This document shows, one piece after another, positions 24,640 through 36,753 of a DNA stretch of 64,000 bases. The stretch lies in contig CM034607.1 of the NCBI GenBank assembly GCA_020091685.1, positions 35,371,461 to 35,435,460 of the forward strand, given 5' to 3'. This DNA is from Lutjanus erythropterus (lineage: Eukaryota; Chordata; Actinopteri; Lutjaniformes; Lutjanidae). Position 1 is the first letter of the stretch; every line of letters begins with the position of its first letter. The position numbers and the translations under genes are program-made. The notes under the pieces are model-generated. The model was not told where the DNA came from. It did not search any database and worked only from the letters and a program-made list of their open reading frames with translations.

Positions 24640-24801
24640 CTCGAATGTGTATTTTCATCCACCGCTCCTTCAACAGTCGGGAGGGAAGACGCGTGTGTGT
24701 GTGTTTTACTGTTTCTGCATGTGTGTCGAGGTTTCTACTTTCTGCTTTTTATGTGAGTGAACATACGAGTATGAATGAAGGGGTACAGATAACTGTACAT
24801 C

Positions 24802-24838
24802 TGTGTGTGTGTGAGTGTGTGTGTGTGTGTGTGTGTGT
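24802..24838. repeat. (TG)n microsatellite
   Basis: TG array of about 18 units with one GA interruption. Confidence 0.96.
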
Positions 24839-24844
24839 TCACCC

Positions 24845-25025
24845 TCTGTGCCTCCTCTAATTAGCGCTGCCTGTAAATATTTAATGTCCGACAGCGGAGC
24901 AGCAGAGGATGCTAACACAACCTGCTAACACGGCGCGATGATCACACCGTCACGCGGCCAAGCCTCCACTTTTTTACACCCTGCGGCGTCCATGGCGCTC
25001 GCTTCCTTCGTGTGTTTCTAAGGTC
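24845..25025. promoter_or_regulatory. candidate conserved non-coding element
   Basis: CTCTAATTAGCG, TGTAAATATTTAATG and a CpG-rich run (GGCGCGATGATCAC, CACGCGGCC) sit together directly after the TG arrays. Inference from composition only. Confidence 0.25.
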
Positions 25026-25794
25026 TCTGTTTTATCAAAGTTTAAGGAAAAGAGGGAGAGGAGAAAAACATGAGCAAAGAACTCAGTCTTGTGTCTGTCA
25101 GTGTTTTAAAAGGACAATGAGCGATGAGACGTTTGAGGTTCTCCTGTCGGCTCAAACACTTTCATTAATTCATCTTCATCAAAAGTGATGAAAATTAATC
25201 ACCTCGACTTCATCATTCAACACTTCTGAAGCAGCTGATTCTTCACTTCTTATCCTTCATTGTTAAAGAAATTCATCTTGCAGTGACACCAGCTAACTGC
25301 TGCACGTCCTCATCTGTTTTACGTTTCTTCTCGATGCGTCAGTTACTGAGCTTTATTTTGAAAAGACTTCCTCCTCTTCAGGTCGGGATTTGACTTTGCA
25401 GCCTCTGTGTGCAGAAATGACGCCGTCCTCTCCTCCATCGCTCTTCATTTGCTGTTTTTTTTCTCCTCCATGTATCCACTGCTTCCTCTGCGGCTCGTCC
25501 ATCCATCTTCATCTTCCTCCGTCAGCAGAGTTAACCAGACAGGGAATGAAACACAGGAAGGAGGGAGACGAGGAGGAAGGTGTTTGTGATCCAGCTGGAG
25601 GTTTTTAAAGTCGCACTGGGCTGCATTTCCTGTCTTATTGCCCCATATTTGCTTTAAAGATTTAACAGTGAACCTCGAGGATCCTCGCTGACATTTCACT
25701 GTGCAGCTGATGACTTTACTCAAGCAGCTGTTGTGCATCCACCATCTTTACTGGGGATGGCAGTGTGTGGCCGGTGTTGTTTTCACCTTGTGGG

Positions 25795-25798
<4 letters not shown>
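25026..25798. other. no gene recognised
   Basis: Nothing recognised. A T10 tract and pyrimidine-rich words lie near 25430-25500. Confidence 0.5.

Positions 25799-25845
<47 letters not shown>
25799..25845. repeat. (TG)n microsatellite
   Basis: A pure TG array of about 23 units. Confidence 0.97.
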
Positions 25846-25846
<1 letters not shown>

Positions 25847-26194
25847 ATGGTAAAACCTGTAGAGCCAGTTTTGAGTACTTTGCCTGGTCTGCGGACAGAT
25901 TTTTGTCAACGAAAAGTGTCACAGCTGTGTAACATGCAGTCACCTTCAGGTGTGTAGTTGAGATCAAATTTAAGAAACATGTTGATGGGCGCCACCATAA
26001 AGATATATGCATAGATGACATGTTGGCTTTTGTTTTGTACGTATTGGTGCCATGTTGGGTCTGTGAACAAACACAAGTAAACAGGAGAGCTGCATTTTAC
26101 TTCTTGATAAAATCACTGGTGTTTCTCAACTAATTTGCAAAACTTTCTCTTGGATCCATAAAATGTCATTTTTAAAAAGCCAAAATTCAGGCTT

Positions 26195-26570
26195 AACAAT
26201 TCATCAACATTTTATCAAAATCACAACATGGTCTACTGCAGTTTTCAAATCACAGGATGCGCAATATTTGTGTGTCAAAATACCATTTTAAATTAAATAT
26301 TGTGGTGCTACAGAGGTGTCCTAGACTTCAGAAAAAATCTTTGTCTTTTTCAGTTTTCAAAGATGATTTGATATAAGTCAAATAATTGACATTAAATATT
26401 TCTACAAAATTATTCAGCCCTGTGTGTTTGGTACAGAGCCCAACATGTCACATCATCAGAATTTTATTGTTACTTCAGTTAAAATTGAAATATTGGTGTA
26501 AAAATCACCACCACAACTAATCATGTTGCCTATCGCAATCACAGTTTCAGTCAAAATAATCAACCCTAAC
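26195..26570. repeat. diverged dispersed repeat
   Basis: CAAAATCACAACATGG, CAAATCACAGGATG and GCAATATT on the left, and CTATCGCAATCACAG-TTTCAGTCAAAATAATC on the right, resemble the internal words of the element at 46706-47053 (GTGCAATATCC, CAAATCACAG, TTTCAGTCAAAATCA). Probably an old relative whose ends are lost. Confidence 0.4.
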
Positions 26571-28319
26571 CAGAATGCATTTTTGCTGCAGTTTCCTCTC
26601 TGTGAAACTAATATACTGACAAAAAAAAAAAAGTGGTGATGTGGGTCCAGATGTAACTTGCCACCTTGGGACAAATGAAAAGACCCTGAGCTGCTGCAGC
26701 CGCTGACTGTTACTGAACAACAAATCAGCATTTCTCCTTGAACAGCAGCTGCCTGACTGTATTTTATTCTGTTACACACAAATATATGAAGTGCTAGAGA
26801 GCTGCTAGTAAAGTTTGTTTGTCTGAATCTCTTACTGTGCATATGTGCAGGCGTCTCCTTCCCTGTTTATTCAGATATTCAGAGCTGCAGCTGTGCAAAG
26901 ATACTCTGGTTTTTTATTCTGTTTTTGTCATTGCATTTCAAAAAAGACATTTAGGTTCAAGGTCCTCTGAATTTGTTCTGAGCGACCCCTGAACCAGCTT
27001 GGCTTTTTGCAGCATTAAAAATAGTAAAATTATATTGAAACCTGTTCAACATTATTTTAACTGAAAAACATTAATAAAACATGAACTTTACTTGCCCTTC
27101 CTCAGTGGTTGTGCAAATACAAGTTGAAATACAAATACAATTTGCCCTAACTGCGGGAGTGACTGGATACAAAGAAAGAAAGACAAAAGGGCTCTCCCTG
27201 AGAGCAAGAACCTTTCTGATCTTCTTCATCTTGTCTTATTGTAAATGTTACATTCATATATAACATTTCCACATTGAAATGTTGCTAGATGCTATGTTAT
27301 ATCTAAGTATTTTGTTGAATTAAAATTCAATTGCAATAGCCAGTTTCAACCAATAGAAAGCTGTCACTATGCATATTTAACACAAGATTCTAATAATTTG
27401 CACTAAAATGTCAACATTTGGACCTGAATCAATCAACAATGCTACTAAATGCACAGACACACTGGTTTTCAGCTGAAAAAAAAGTGCTTTGGGGGTTTTG
27501 TTGCACTGACAGTAAAGACAACAACTCCCATAATCCTGCACTGCTTCACAACTTCACCAAACTAAGTATTTTCTTATTGTTTGATTTGAAAGATCATCAG
27601 TTTACTCAGCTGGATCTTGACTTATGTACCTCTTCACATACTTTTACCCTGGTCATGTTTTGTCTCTCACAACGTCTCTACATTCCAGCAGCAGAGCTCA
27701 CTTTCAGTTTCATAACTACTAACTTAGATGTTGATTCATCATGTTTGTCCAAATGAAATTCTGCTGTAATTTAGTAAAATCCAGAGAAAATCTGGACTCT
27801 ACAAGGATAAGATCCGTTTGGTTTGTGTGTTTAGAAATCATCCTGTGTGCAGTTATTCTTGGAGAGTCTGGGTAACCTCACATCCAGCTCAAAATTTGAG
27901 TCATGGCCATCCAGAAAGCCCTGCACGTCCCTGAGTGTCGGCCGGCAGTCACATCCACACAGTGAGAGTCGAGGATGTGTTGCCACGGAAACAAAGCAGT
28001 GCAGGAGGAGGAGGAGGAGGAGGCTCGGAGGACCACAGCTTCCTGACAGCAGAATGGAGGCTGAGATGCACCGTCACGCTAACGTTTCAATGTCTGAGTC
28101 TTCAAAGTTCAGGCGGTCACCTCCGCATTCGACATGGAGAAATGTTTCCCTCACGCAACTTTAACGGTTAATGCGAGCAGACGGCGAGTTTTTTCAGGAG
28201 GAGGGAGAGAAAGAGGCAAACTAAGAGCCAGGTCAGATCAATAGAGAGGGAATAAAGAGGGAAACAAATAGCCTCGTAGGCAGATAAACAGGCTCAGACA
28301 GTGACGGAGAGCGACAGTG
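26571..28319. other. no gene; short (GGA)n at 28003-28023
   Basis: Unique-looking sequence with seven GGA units. The open frames around the GGA run have no recognisable domain. Confidence 0.5.
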
Positions 28320-28560
28320 ACAGAGGGGAAGGAGAGGTTTCGGCCGCTCGGCTCCCCGCCGGCGTTCGACACCTCCCGGAGAGACGGGGAAGCTCCTGTC
28401 AGCGGCAGGAGGAGCGAGTCATGTTTTAATTTTAGCACCAGTCTGATTAACGCTCAGCTCGGCTCGTTGGCCTTTTTTTTCGTCCCGGTGACAGGCCGGC
28501 GGAGGTCAGACAGGCCGGAGGGCACACGAAGGCGACCTGTCAGTCACTTCATCATATCTG
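28320..28560. promoter_or_regulatory. GC- and CpG-rich patch
   Basis: CpG-rich (TTTCGGCCGCTCGGC, CCGCCGGCGTTCG, CCGGCGGAGG) in contrast to its flanks. It could be a small CpG island or an enhancer. No start codon with a credible frame or splice donor stands out. Confidence 0.25.
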
Positions 28561-28871
28561 GGTTAAAAAAAGACAGATGGAGGCTGAAAAAGGATGGATG
28601 ACACTCCTGCAGGGGGGAGGCAGACAGAGGGAGGGATGGATGGAGGGAAGATGATGCATGCTGATATGGTGTCTTGTTTAACCTTACATTAATTCAATAT
28701 TTATTTAGGGATTTATAAATGCTTAATAGACAGTAAATCAATATTTATGAGACAGCTAATGAATCTGCCAGGACACGATCAGCATTTAAATGCTTCAGTG
28801 GGTCTGGAATAAAAATCTGCCACAGTGTGGTGCAGAGAAGACGCAGGCTGCACCCGAAGACATGCAGGAAA

Positions 28872-29073
28872 TAATTCATCCATCCGTCCATCCTCTGACA
28901 CTCATCTATGTTCAGGTCACGATGGCAGCAGACGGAGAGAGGTAGCCCTGACCGGCCTCTGGAGGATCCTGAGGTGGTTCCAGGCCACAGGGGAAATATT
29001 ATCCTTACAGTTAGTTTTGGTCCCACCCTGGGGCCTATTCCCAGTACAGTGTGCCTGGAACACCTCTGAAGTT
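28872..29073 (-). mobile_element. RTE/Rex3-like LINE, 3' end
   Basis: On the minus strand the order is GAGGTGTTCCAGGCACACTG, CTGGGAATAGGCCCC, GGCCTGGAACCACCTC and GGATCCTCCAGAGG, then CTGCTGCCATCGTGACCTG and ending in GGATGGACGGATGGATG. This is the well-known 3' terminus of fish RTE elements (Rex3/Expander type), with its ATGGATGG tail. The 5' part is truncated, as is usual after target-primed insertion. Confidence 0.8.
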
Positions 29074-31835
29074 CCTGTGAAATCAAAATCGTTGTCTTTT
29101 TATCACATAAATATTGTGCTATACGTCACTTATAGGTCAGTGTGAGGCCCAACAATGGCAGTACAGTCACATTGAAGATATTCTAAGGTATTTCTGATGG
29201 CATTTCAGAGTTTGTCTTTTCCTGGAAGACAATTAAAAACTGTTGGTGACCCATCCTGACCTCGGGGCACCCGTTACCTGCAATTATCTTGAAGTCACAT
29301 CTGCACCCGTCCCAAATGGTACTAAACACACATACCGTCATCGGCATCAGCATCGCCTGAGCTCCTGCAGCTGTCCACGTCTTTTCAGTGATGAAAAGCC
29401 TAGCTTATGGCTATCAAAAGCTAAAACATTATGAAACTTTTCACAAGCATCAAAGTCACTGACGACACTGAAACATTTTCTCACTTATGACATGGCTGGA
29501 GCACGTAAGGAGAATACAGTTTCCTGCTGGACAGATAGCTTTAGCAGCTGACTTGTTGCTAAAGTAGCTAACAGTGACTATTAGCAGCCACCTCCTTCAC
29601 AAGCCAGTCACTCCAGGAAGTTGTGATGTTGCGATCGTAACAATTCAGCTAATCCTCGTGAATTCTGCATGACCTTGCAACTTTGCAGTCACTGCAACTT
29701 TTCCGTAAATGTGACCAATCATTGGCGTTTCCCGCAATCATAGTAACGTTATTTTGTCACGGGTACTGAGGAGGTTTATCGCTATTATTTAATAATACTC
29801 TTCTTCTTCTTTATTTATATTTAAAGTATCTTTTGTTAGAATTTTTGTAATCTTGAGCTCTTTTGGTGAGTTTAGATAGAATCAAAAGAACAGAAGTTTG
29901 GTTTCATTCTCCCTGGAACAAGTTGCCTTTAATGAATTATACAAAAAAAGAAAAAAATTTCAAAGAATAAAAAAAAAAATTGCAACATGCATCACAATCT
30001 TTTAGAAAATCTGCCATGAACTCAGACATTTTAGGCCAACAGTCCCCCAGAAAAAATCCTGTAGGGTCTGATCAGCGGACTTTATTCTGCTCCCATCACA
30101 ATACATGTGAATATGATTCGTAATAAGCTGCTTGCACAAACTACCTATGCAATCATTTTTTGTGGTGAGGACAGGAAATCTTAAATTGGTTTCCTCTGAC
30201 TCATTTTAGAACTGGGTTGAATTTCTGCAGGGGGCTGAGATGCCTGGTTAACTGACAGAGCGATCATCAGTGTGTCTGGTGGGTGATCAGATGGATTTCA
30301 GGCAGGTCAAAGATTCAGCTCAGCTGTCTTGCAGTTTGAGCAGTTCAGTGATGTGATTTTGCACCAGTCACTGTCAAGAGATCAGTTCTAAGCTGCAGCA
30401 AGCTTGTATTAATATTACTGGAGTATTATTTGACATGTTGTAGTTAACTTTACCTTCCAGGATGAAAATAAATCTGTGAGCCATGACTTCAGTTATCTGT
30501 GATCCTTCAACACTAAACCAGAACTGTTTTGACCTTCGTCACATTCGTGTGATTAAGTTTCTTTTTAACAAAGAACTTCTCATTTTGGAGACAGATTATT
30601 CTGCCGTATTAAACTCTGTAATCCAAATTACATTTCCAAATGAAGAAGCTCCAGAACAGTTAAAAAAAAAAGCAAAAAACAGAATCTTCTCTCATCAGTC
30701 TGCTCTGTACTGAGTTTCATCATCTGAAACAAATAAAAAGCAGCTTGGCATCACATCCAGTCACCAGTGAGCATGTTGGCAGTCAGATCATCTGGATTCC
30801 TGCAGGAAAATAAAAGCCTCGCTGGTCATATTGACGGCGGCGGAACATATGTTCTGTCTGAGTGTGTTTGTATGGAGCAGCATCTGATCCAGCAGCAGCA
30901 TCACACAACTCATTTTACACTTTGTAAGAGTCACTTCTCTGCACGGTTAAAGCCAGAAGAACTGTGTCAGGATCAGCTCAGAAATCAGTTTATTGTGTCA
31001 GAGATGAACATAAGAAGAAAGGCCTGTAAGTTTTAAGGCAGTGTCAAAATTAAAGTGGCTACCAGAGTAAATCCAGTTTGTGAATAGCTTTATTTACGAG
31101 GCTGAAAAGCTACAGTTTGTTGACTGACTTACTGACTAACTGTTGACTGACCCTTCACTAAGCCCCGCCTTCAAACACCAGGAGGCTCTGAGAAGAGCGA
31201 TACTCAGAGTCTGACAGAGGCGTCTTTTGTTGTCGCTCAAAAACGTGAAACACAAGAGCACACATGTGGTGAATGGATTAGACTCTGTCTTCATCTGCTC
31301 TAACATAAGCTGCAAATGTTAGCATGTCAGGCTAACTAACGCTAATTTACTAGCTGCAGTAACTTTACCTCCAGACAAACTTGTTAGATCCACTGCATCT
31401 GCATTTGTTCTGTGGGGTTTGAGGAGGAGGATGTGGGCTGATAAAGAATCAAAGTGGGTCGACGATGATGCATCTCTTTCTGGCTCGCTGTCTCAGGTCT
31501 AAGTCAAGTTAGCTTAGCTCTTATCCCGGCTCTATTCCTGTGGTGATCGTGGTCCAGCTGGTCTGGCTGGGTGACTCAAGGTCCGCTGCACTAATCGAGT
31601 CCCTGAGCTTCCTTTTCCCACGTTAATGAGTGTATTTCTGTCATCTATCATGTAGATATACCTGCTATATTTCACCATCCGACCAATCTGCAAGAAGAGT
31701 CAACAAAGTTTGTATTTTCAGACAGGAGCAAGATGTCCTTGTTTCATAAGTCATCTGTTCTCACCTTCTCTGTGATTGCCTGGTACCAGACCTGAGCACC
31801 GGGGATAAAAAACACACCTGAGCCATATTGTTCAG
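29074..31835. other. no gene recognised
   Basis: AT-rich, apparently unique. Stretches near 29600-29760 and 31150-31500 look like decayed repeats but have no second copy here. Confidence 0.5.
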
Positions 31836-32060
31836 GTGGCTGTCAGGATTACTGGTGTCGCACAGATCTCCACGGTGGATATTTTTAACCAGCAGGTTCT
31901 CCACAAGGCCAGGTCCATATTAGACTGTGCAAACCGCCCTCTCCATGATGAGTCTGTGACCCCCCCTCAGGCCGTAGATTTAGATGACCCTGGTTCAAGT
32001 GCAGTAGGTCCCTTGTGCAATAACCCTGCTAAATTTGCACATGTAATATGCCATTTTATG
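31836..32060 (+). mobile_element. possible LINE 3' remnant
   Basis: The plus strand encodes QQVLHKARSILDCANRPLHDE, resembling the nKAR-Il-d-HPLh stretch near the carboxyl end of L2/Rex1-type reverse transcriptases. It is followed by a CTTGTGCAATAACCC tail word typical of their 3' ends. The LPSGRRYR block that should follow is absent, so the assignment is weak. Confidence 0.35.
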
Positions 32061-32479
32061 GAGTTGTGTGTGTTTTATTGTTTTATTACATTCTGAATAT
32101 AAAGTACATGTATGTACAGGAGTAATTTCTCCACCCTGACAGTGACTCATAGTTTTACTTGTCTGTGAGAAGCTATAGGTTAATGTTACTCTGTGTTTAT
32201 ATTATCACTCTGCAGAGCAGCCTCGTCTCCAGACAGATTTCACTGGGGCACGTGGCCCAGTATTGATCTGCAGTGCCCCAGTAAAAATTTCACCAATAAA
32301 AAAAAATCACTTCAGAGTTTTAAGTCTACATAGCATAGACTACAGCGCACATAGTACTTAGTATGGTAATTCATACTGTATTCACTCCACATAAACAATG
32401 CGCACATGGCTAATTAATATGGTAATTTATTCACGTGGAGCGACTTCGGCTGATAATACTTCCGTGTCAACTCGAAGTC

Positions 32480-32484
32480 GAGAG

Positions 32485-32531
<47 letters not shown>

Positions 32532-32548
32532 AAGAGAGAGAGAGAGAG
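32480..32548. repeat. (GA)n microsatellite inside the hAT element
   Basis: About 34 GA units with several G or A interruptions, lying about 100 bases before the transposase start codon. Confidence 0.95.
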
Positions 32549-32650
32549 GCAGGTGATGAGAATCACTGCGTGAGGTAGGTAACGTTAGCCGTCAACAACT
32601 TGTTAAATATATTATTTTGATTTTGATTTGACTCGAACTGTAACTCCTAG

Positions 32651-32708
32651 ATGGATATCAGAAAGTTATTCGCCCGCAGCAGGGATAAAGCAGCGAGGAA
32701 CGAGAGAG
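32651..32708 (+). pseudogene. hAT transposase first exon, remnant
   Basis: ATG at 32651 opens MDIRKLFARSRDKAARNER, followed at 32709 by a consensus donor (GTAAGT). The MDIR-F start is typical of hAT/ZMYM-like transposases. No BED zinc finger, catalytic core or hATC dimerisation block follows within the element, so it cannot make an enzyme. It might still be spliced to host sequence if transcribed. Confidence 0.6.
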
Positions 32709-33310
32709 GTAAGTGAAGTCCTAGCTAGCTAGGCAACATAAGTCTGTCTTAAGTTAATGCTAAGTTAGCTAACGTTATTCCTTGTATCAAGACAACCATA
32801 TTAATTTGCTGTACGAGCTGTGGGGGGGAATTTCCAGTGAGTTTCATCAGCATGAAACATAATGTTGGTTATGGTCTGCTGGTTCTGCATCAATGATGGT
32901 TTTGAGTAAGCTTGTGTTAGTTGACAGATACAGCCTATGGATGGTGCAGTGGTTCTCAAATGGTCTATCTTCAGGAAGAAACATTTTTCCCTATCAACAA
33001 GTCGTGAGCCAAATTTTTAAACCATTCAAGTTTAATTAAGTTCAATTTGCAGATGTTTAGAAGTCTAGAGTAAAGTGCACAAGTAGGCCAAATGCATTAC
33101 CGCAGTACATTTCAGGTGGTAAATCAAAGATCTAGGCAACAACATGGTCGGATATGATTGAATAGTTTAAAGAACTATTTATGTTTTTTTATGATAAATA
33201 AGTGCTGAATATGTTTTTTTTCTCGCGCACTTTGCACGCTCTCATGAATTCTTTGTGCCCCAGGTGTGCCCCACTACAGTATTAGGTCTAGTGACGCCCC
33301 TGCTGCAGAG

Positions 33311-34606
33311 CACAAAGACACAAAGTCTGTTGTCTTTGCCACAGCAGCATGTCAATAATACCACTTGGAAATGCTGTCTGAAAGACAAGTTGTCTGTCTC
33401 CACTTCAAACCTTCAGTAAAGCAGAGCTTTTTAATCCAGTGTCTTCAAATTACTCATTTTTCTTCACCAACCGCCTCAAAATTCAAAGTGTCTGTGTAAA
33501 GCAGGAAATCCTCACATTTTTAACGCCTGAAACAACAAATCTGAAAGTAAAGTTCTCCTGGCGGCGCACGTCTCCTCAGCGGTGTGTGGGACCTGTTGGG
33601 GCGGCCGGTGTTTCATCTCGTCAGACGCTCCTCAGAGGTTTGTTCCTCCTCTCTGTTGGTGTTAGCCTGCAGAGGAGCCAGTGTCACGGAGGAGACTGAA
33701 CCTCAGACTGGTGTAGGAGGGAAACATCTCGCAGGAGACAAACCTTCTGTTCACCACTCTGCTCTTCTTCTTCTCATCCTCCTCTTCACTCTCCGTCTGG
33801 TTTTTATTTCTGTTTCCTCTAATCTCTCTCTCTTTTCATTCTTTTTGTTCTCAGCCAGCAAGTCTCTCCGCTGTAGAGCAGGAAAGTTACCAAATATATT
33901 CATCCAAACACTGATACAGTAAGGCCTGACAGTTGTTTCATTGTTCAGTCTGGCGTTGTGTTCACGTCAGCTGATTTGTGTTGGGGGGGGGGGGGGGGTG
34001 ATTTTGCAAGTAGTAAGTGACGAATCAATCAAGCTGATCATTTCCATTTGGTCCAATGTTGCAACTGCATTTGTCACGATGATTAAAGAAATATGTCAAG
34101 GTTTTATTTCTGTTAGTCGAGAGCCTGTACCATTTTTGTCTGTCGCTATCAGTACATCCTGCAGCTGTCGTTTTGATGTACATAACTGCATGGATACAAC
34201 TGCTACTTATAACTTTGACCCTCCTGCTCATACATCCCTCGCAGTCCATGGTGCAAAATTTGAAGTAAAAACTAAAAGTACACAATTTGGAATGCAGCTG
34301 AGCTGAGCTGTGCTTTTTTTGCAGGACTTCATAAAAACTTGGTATTTCATGGTTTTGTAGCATGTCAGACTGAGCATATGAAAAAGTTAGATGAGTGAGA
34401 AAGTATCGGCTAACTTTATTCCCAAACACAGACAGTTTAGCAGAATTTGTTGTTGGACATAATTTAGTCCATGTTGTCTATATATCCAAGCACTATTTTT
34501 ATTTTACGGTCGTAGTAGTCTTGCATAGTCTCTCCACTGTGTTCAGTGCTGGTGAAAGGTCCGGCTTCACACATCCACATTCTGCTATCAGAGAAAAAAC
34601 ACCCTG
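33311..34606. other. no gene; G16 run at 33983-33998
   Basis: Sixteen consecutive G on the plus strand. Otherwise unique-looking sequence with a pyrimidine-rich tract at about 33740-33860. Confidence 0.55.
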
Positions 34607-34780
34607 CCTTGTTGCATTTCTTTAAACCAGTCACAAACGTCCTGGACGATGTTAAGCCCAGGATGACGCGACAGCGCTGCAAAAAAACAAAAAGACTGTC
34701 AAGGCAGAACTTGTTTTGGTGAAGCATCAGAAGGTGATCTCCAGCATTAAAAATGACTACAACACTGCAAAAAAAAGAAA
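34607..34780 (+). mobile_element. dispersed element J, copy 1
   Basis: GCATTTCTTTAAACCAGTCA, then ACGTCCTGGACGATGTTAAG, matches 58111-58175. It continues through GCGCTGCAAAA and AACTTGTTTTGGTG. I recognise the order as a non-autonomous DNA element common in percomorph fish. Confidence 0.65.
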
Positions 34781-34868
34781 GCTCACAGCTTTTATCTTGT
34801 TTCTGTTTGTACTATTAGCATCCCAGGCGCTAATTTGCCACTTTCAGCATGTAGTTTGCAACGAGGAT

Positions 34869-34932
34869 GTTGTTCTTGTTTCCCAGGGACCATAGTAGGA
34901 CTTATATCTGCAGTGTGCAACTGGTGAGTCAG
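34869..34932 (+). repeat. dispersed repeat L, copy 2
   Basis: Shares TGTTCTTGTTT, CTGCAGTGTGCA and GGTGAGTCAG with 17359-17452. The inner part with the start codon is replaced by unrelated sequence, but the GTGAGT donor-like word is kept. Confidence 0.45.
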
Positions 34933-36609
34933 ACTGGGAGTGCAGTGAAGGACAAACCCAAGAAAACTTGAGTTTATTCACCTATTTTTAAATCAACTGC
35001 ATCAATCAACGAGGGAAAAACAAAGATTGTGTTACTGTATTTACAACTACAAGTCTGGACTTATATTATTACAATATTTTCCTGTATGATGATGGTCAAT
35101 GTAAGAATCCATCCGTCAGCTAAAAGTCATTTGAAAATCAGGTGAAGTCTATTATTAGTTGCGGTTGCAGTCATGCAGCAAGTACAAAGAGACAAAATCT
35201 AGGCGCGTCTTTGGAAATTGCTGATCACAAAAAATAAATATCACTGTCCTCTGTTTGAAGTTATAGTCAGGCGTGAGGTCTCACGTGTTTAATCTTGACA
35301 TTAAGACAAATATCAGTTAAATAAACAACTTTTTAGTTTACAGTCTTGCTAGTTTATCTAGAAAATGATAACATGACTCAAATGTAATTGTTTCACATTA
35401 CAGAGTCAAAAGTTAAGAATCTATTGATTAATGGAGTTTTACAGGACAGTATAAGAGTTTTCTGGCTTCATTTGCACAGACTGAAACCAGATTTTTAAAA
35501 TCTTCCTTCATGTTTTTTTGTCTGTCTCATATCTTCAGTTATTAAAGAAATTGTGTTTTTGTTGAGGATTTGTGAAACAATGCAGCTTCACTTGCTCTCC
35601 GAGCTCCTTCAGAGACATGAACGCAGCAGCAGTCGTGGTGATTATACGGGCTTTGTTCGGAGCTCAATCGCTCTGAGCTCCACGTTCACATTTTCTCTTG
35701 TTTGCATCGAAAGGATGAAGTCATATCTGCACCGGATCGTTCGTCTGGATCTGCTCTGGATAAAACTCTCTCTTTTTCTCTTTTGTGTATCACTCTGCTT
35801 CTCTTTTCTCTGGCCGTCTCTATTGTCTTCCCTGTCCTCCCCCCAGCATCCCTCCATCAGCCTCTGTCTTTATATTGTCTGCTGAAGGTCAGTCTGTCAC
35901 ACTGGATCATGTGCTCTCCACATAATGAAACCACAGCTCAGTCTTTTTCTCTCTCAGCTTGATCAAGACAGAATTATGTGAGGATTTAATTGCAAAGTGA
36001 AATCATTCATAAATGAGTCTCTGCTGTCTGTGATACTGCAATGAAATTTAAAAATATAAAGAATCATCAGTAAAAAATATAAAAATATAAGAAACAGAAA
36101 ACATACAAAATAAAATAGGAACACTATAAGGGGGAATATAAAAATAGTAACAGTATATACAGTACAGAGACACTCAGCAGTTTAACTTACAGCATTGCAC
36201 AGAGGAAATATTCATTTTACACGGAGAATGACGATAACACACCTGATTCTTACACACTGAAAATACAATTCACCAGAGTGAAGTACTGCATATTACACAG
36301 TGAAATTATAAACTAAAAATTCCCCTGTGTAAAATACTGCATAGCATGAAGTAACATTATACCTGAAAATGATAACTAATGTTGCACAGAAACTCCTTGT
36401 AAGTTATTGGTTGTACATACATAGTAACAGCTAATCTAAAATGAGTTATGTGGTGAAAGCCATTTAAAGTTATTATTGCACAAATATTAAAGTTTGATTT
36501 AACGAACTTTGGTGCAACTGAATCTTGATTCTGCTTCTGTGGTTTTAGAGTGTTATTTCAATTTATTGCAACTTTTTATTTATTTATTTATTTGTTACAA
36601 CTTATTTTT
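34933..36609. other. no gene recognised
   Basis: Nothing recognised. AT-rich from about 36000, with a (TTTA)n-like stretch near 36572-36595. Confidence 0.5.
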
Positions 36610-36753
36610 GTAGTTTTCCCAGCATCTCTATTCTAAGAACGTTGGACACAGACACTAAAGTGTTTGCTGAAATCTGAGAACAAAGACGAGTCGAGAAACA
36701 CGACGATCAGACAGCAAAAATTAGAGTCACATTGTAATGAAGCAGAATTTTGG
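36610..36753 (+). repeat. repeat I, copy 1
   Basis: Aligns with 37695-37844. Shared blocks are ATTCTA-TAAC-GT, GAGTC-AGAAAC, CAGACA-CA, and the exact CACATTGTAATGAAGCAGAATT. The copies are about 1.09 kb apart in the same orientation. Confidence 0.7.

Larger units (their letters stand above)
32218..33302 (+). mobile_element. hAT transposon, internally deleted, with 8-bp target duplication
   Basis: A 1085-bp unit flanked on both sides by CTGCAGAG (32210-32217 and 33303-33310), the 8-bp duplication expected for hAT. The left end reads CAGCCTCGTCTCCAG and the right end, inverted, reads CAGGGGCGTCACTAG. Subterminal words are also inverted: GGGGCAC with CCCAGTATT on the left, GTGCCCC and AGTATTAGG on the right. 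It keeps a transposase first exon (32651-32708) behind a GA repeat, but the rest of the transposase gene is missing. A perfect duplication with clear ends suggests a fairly young non-autonomous copy. Confidence 0.85.
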
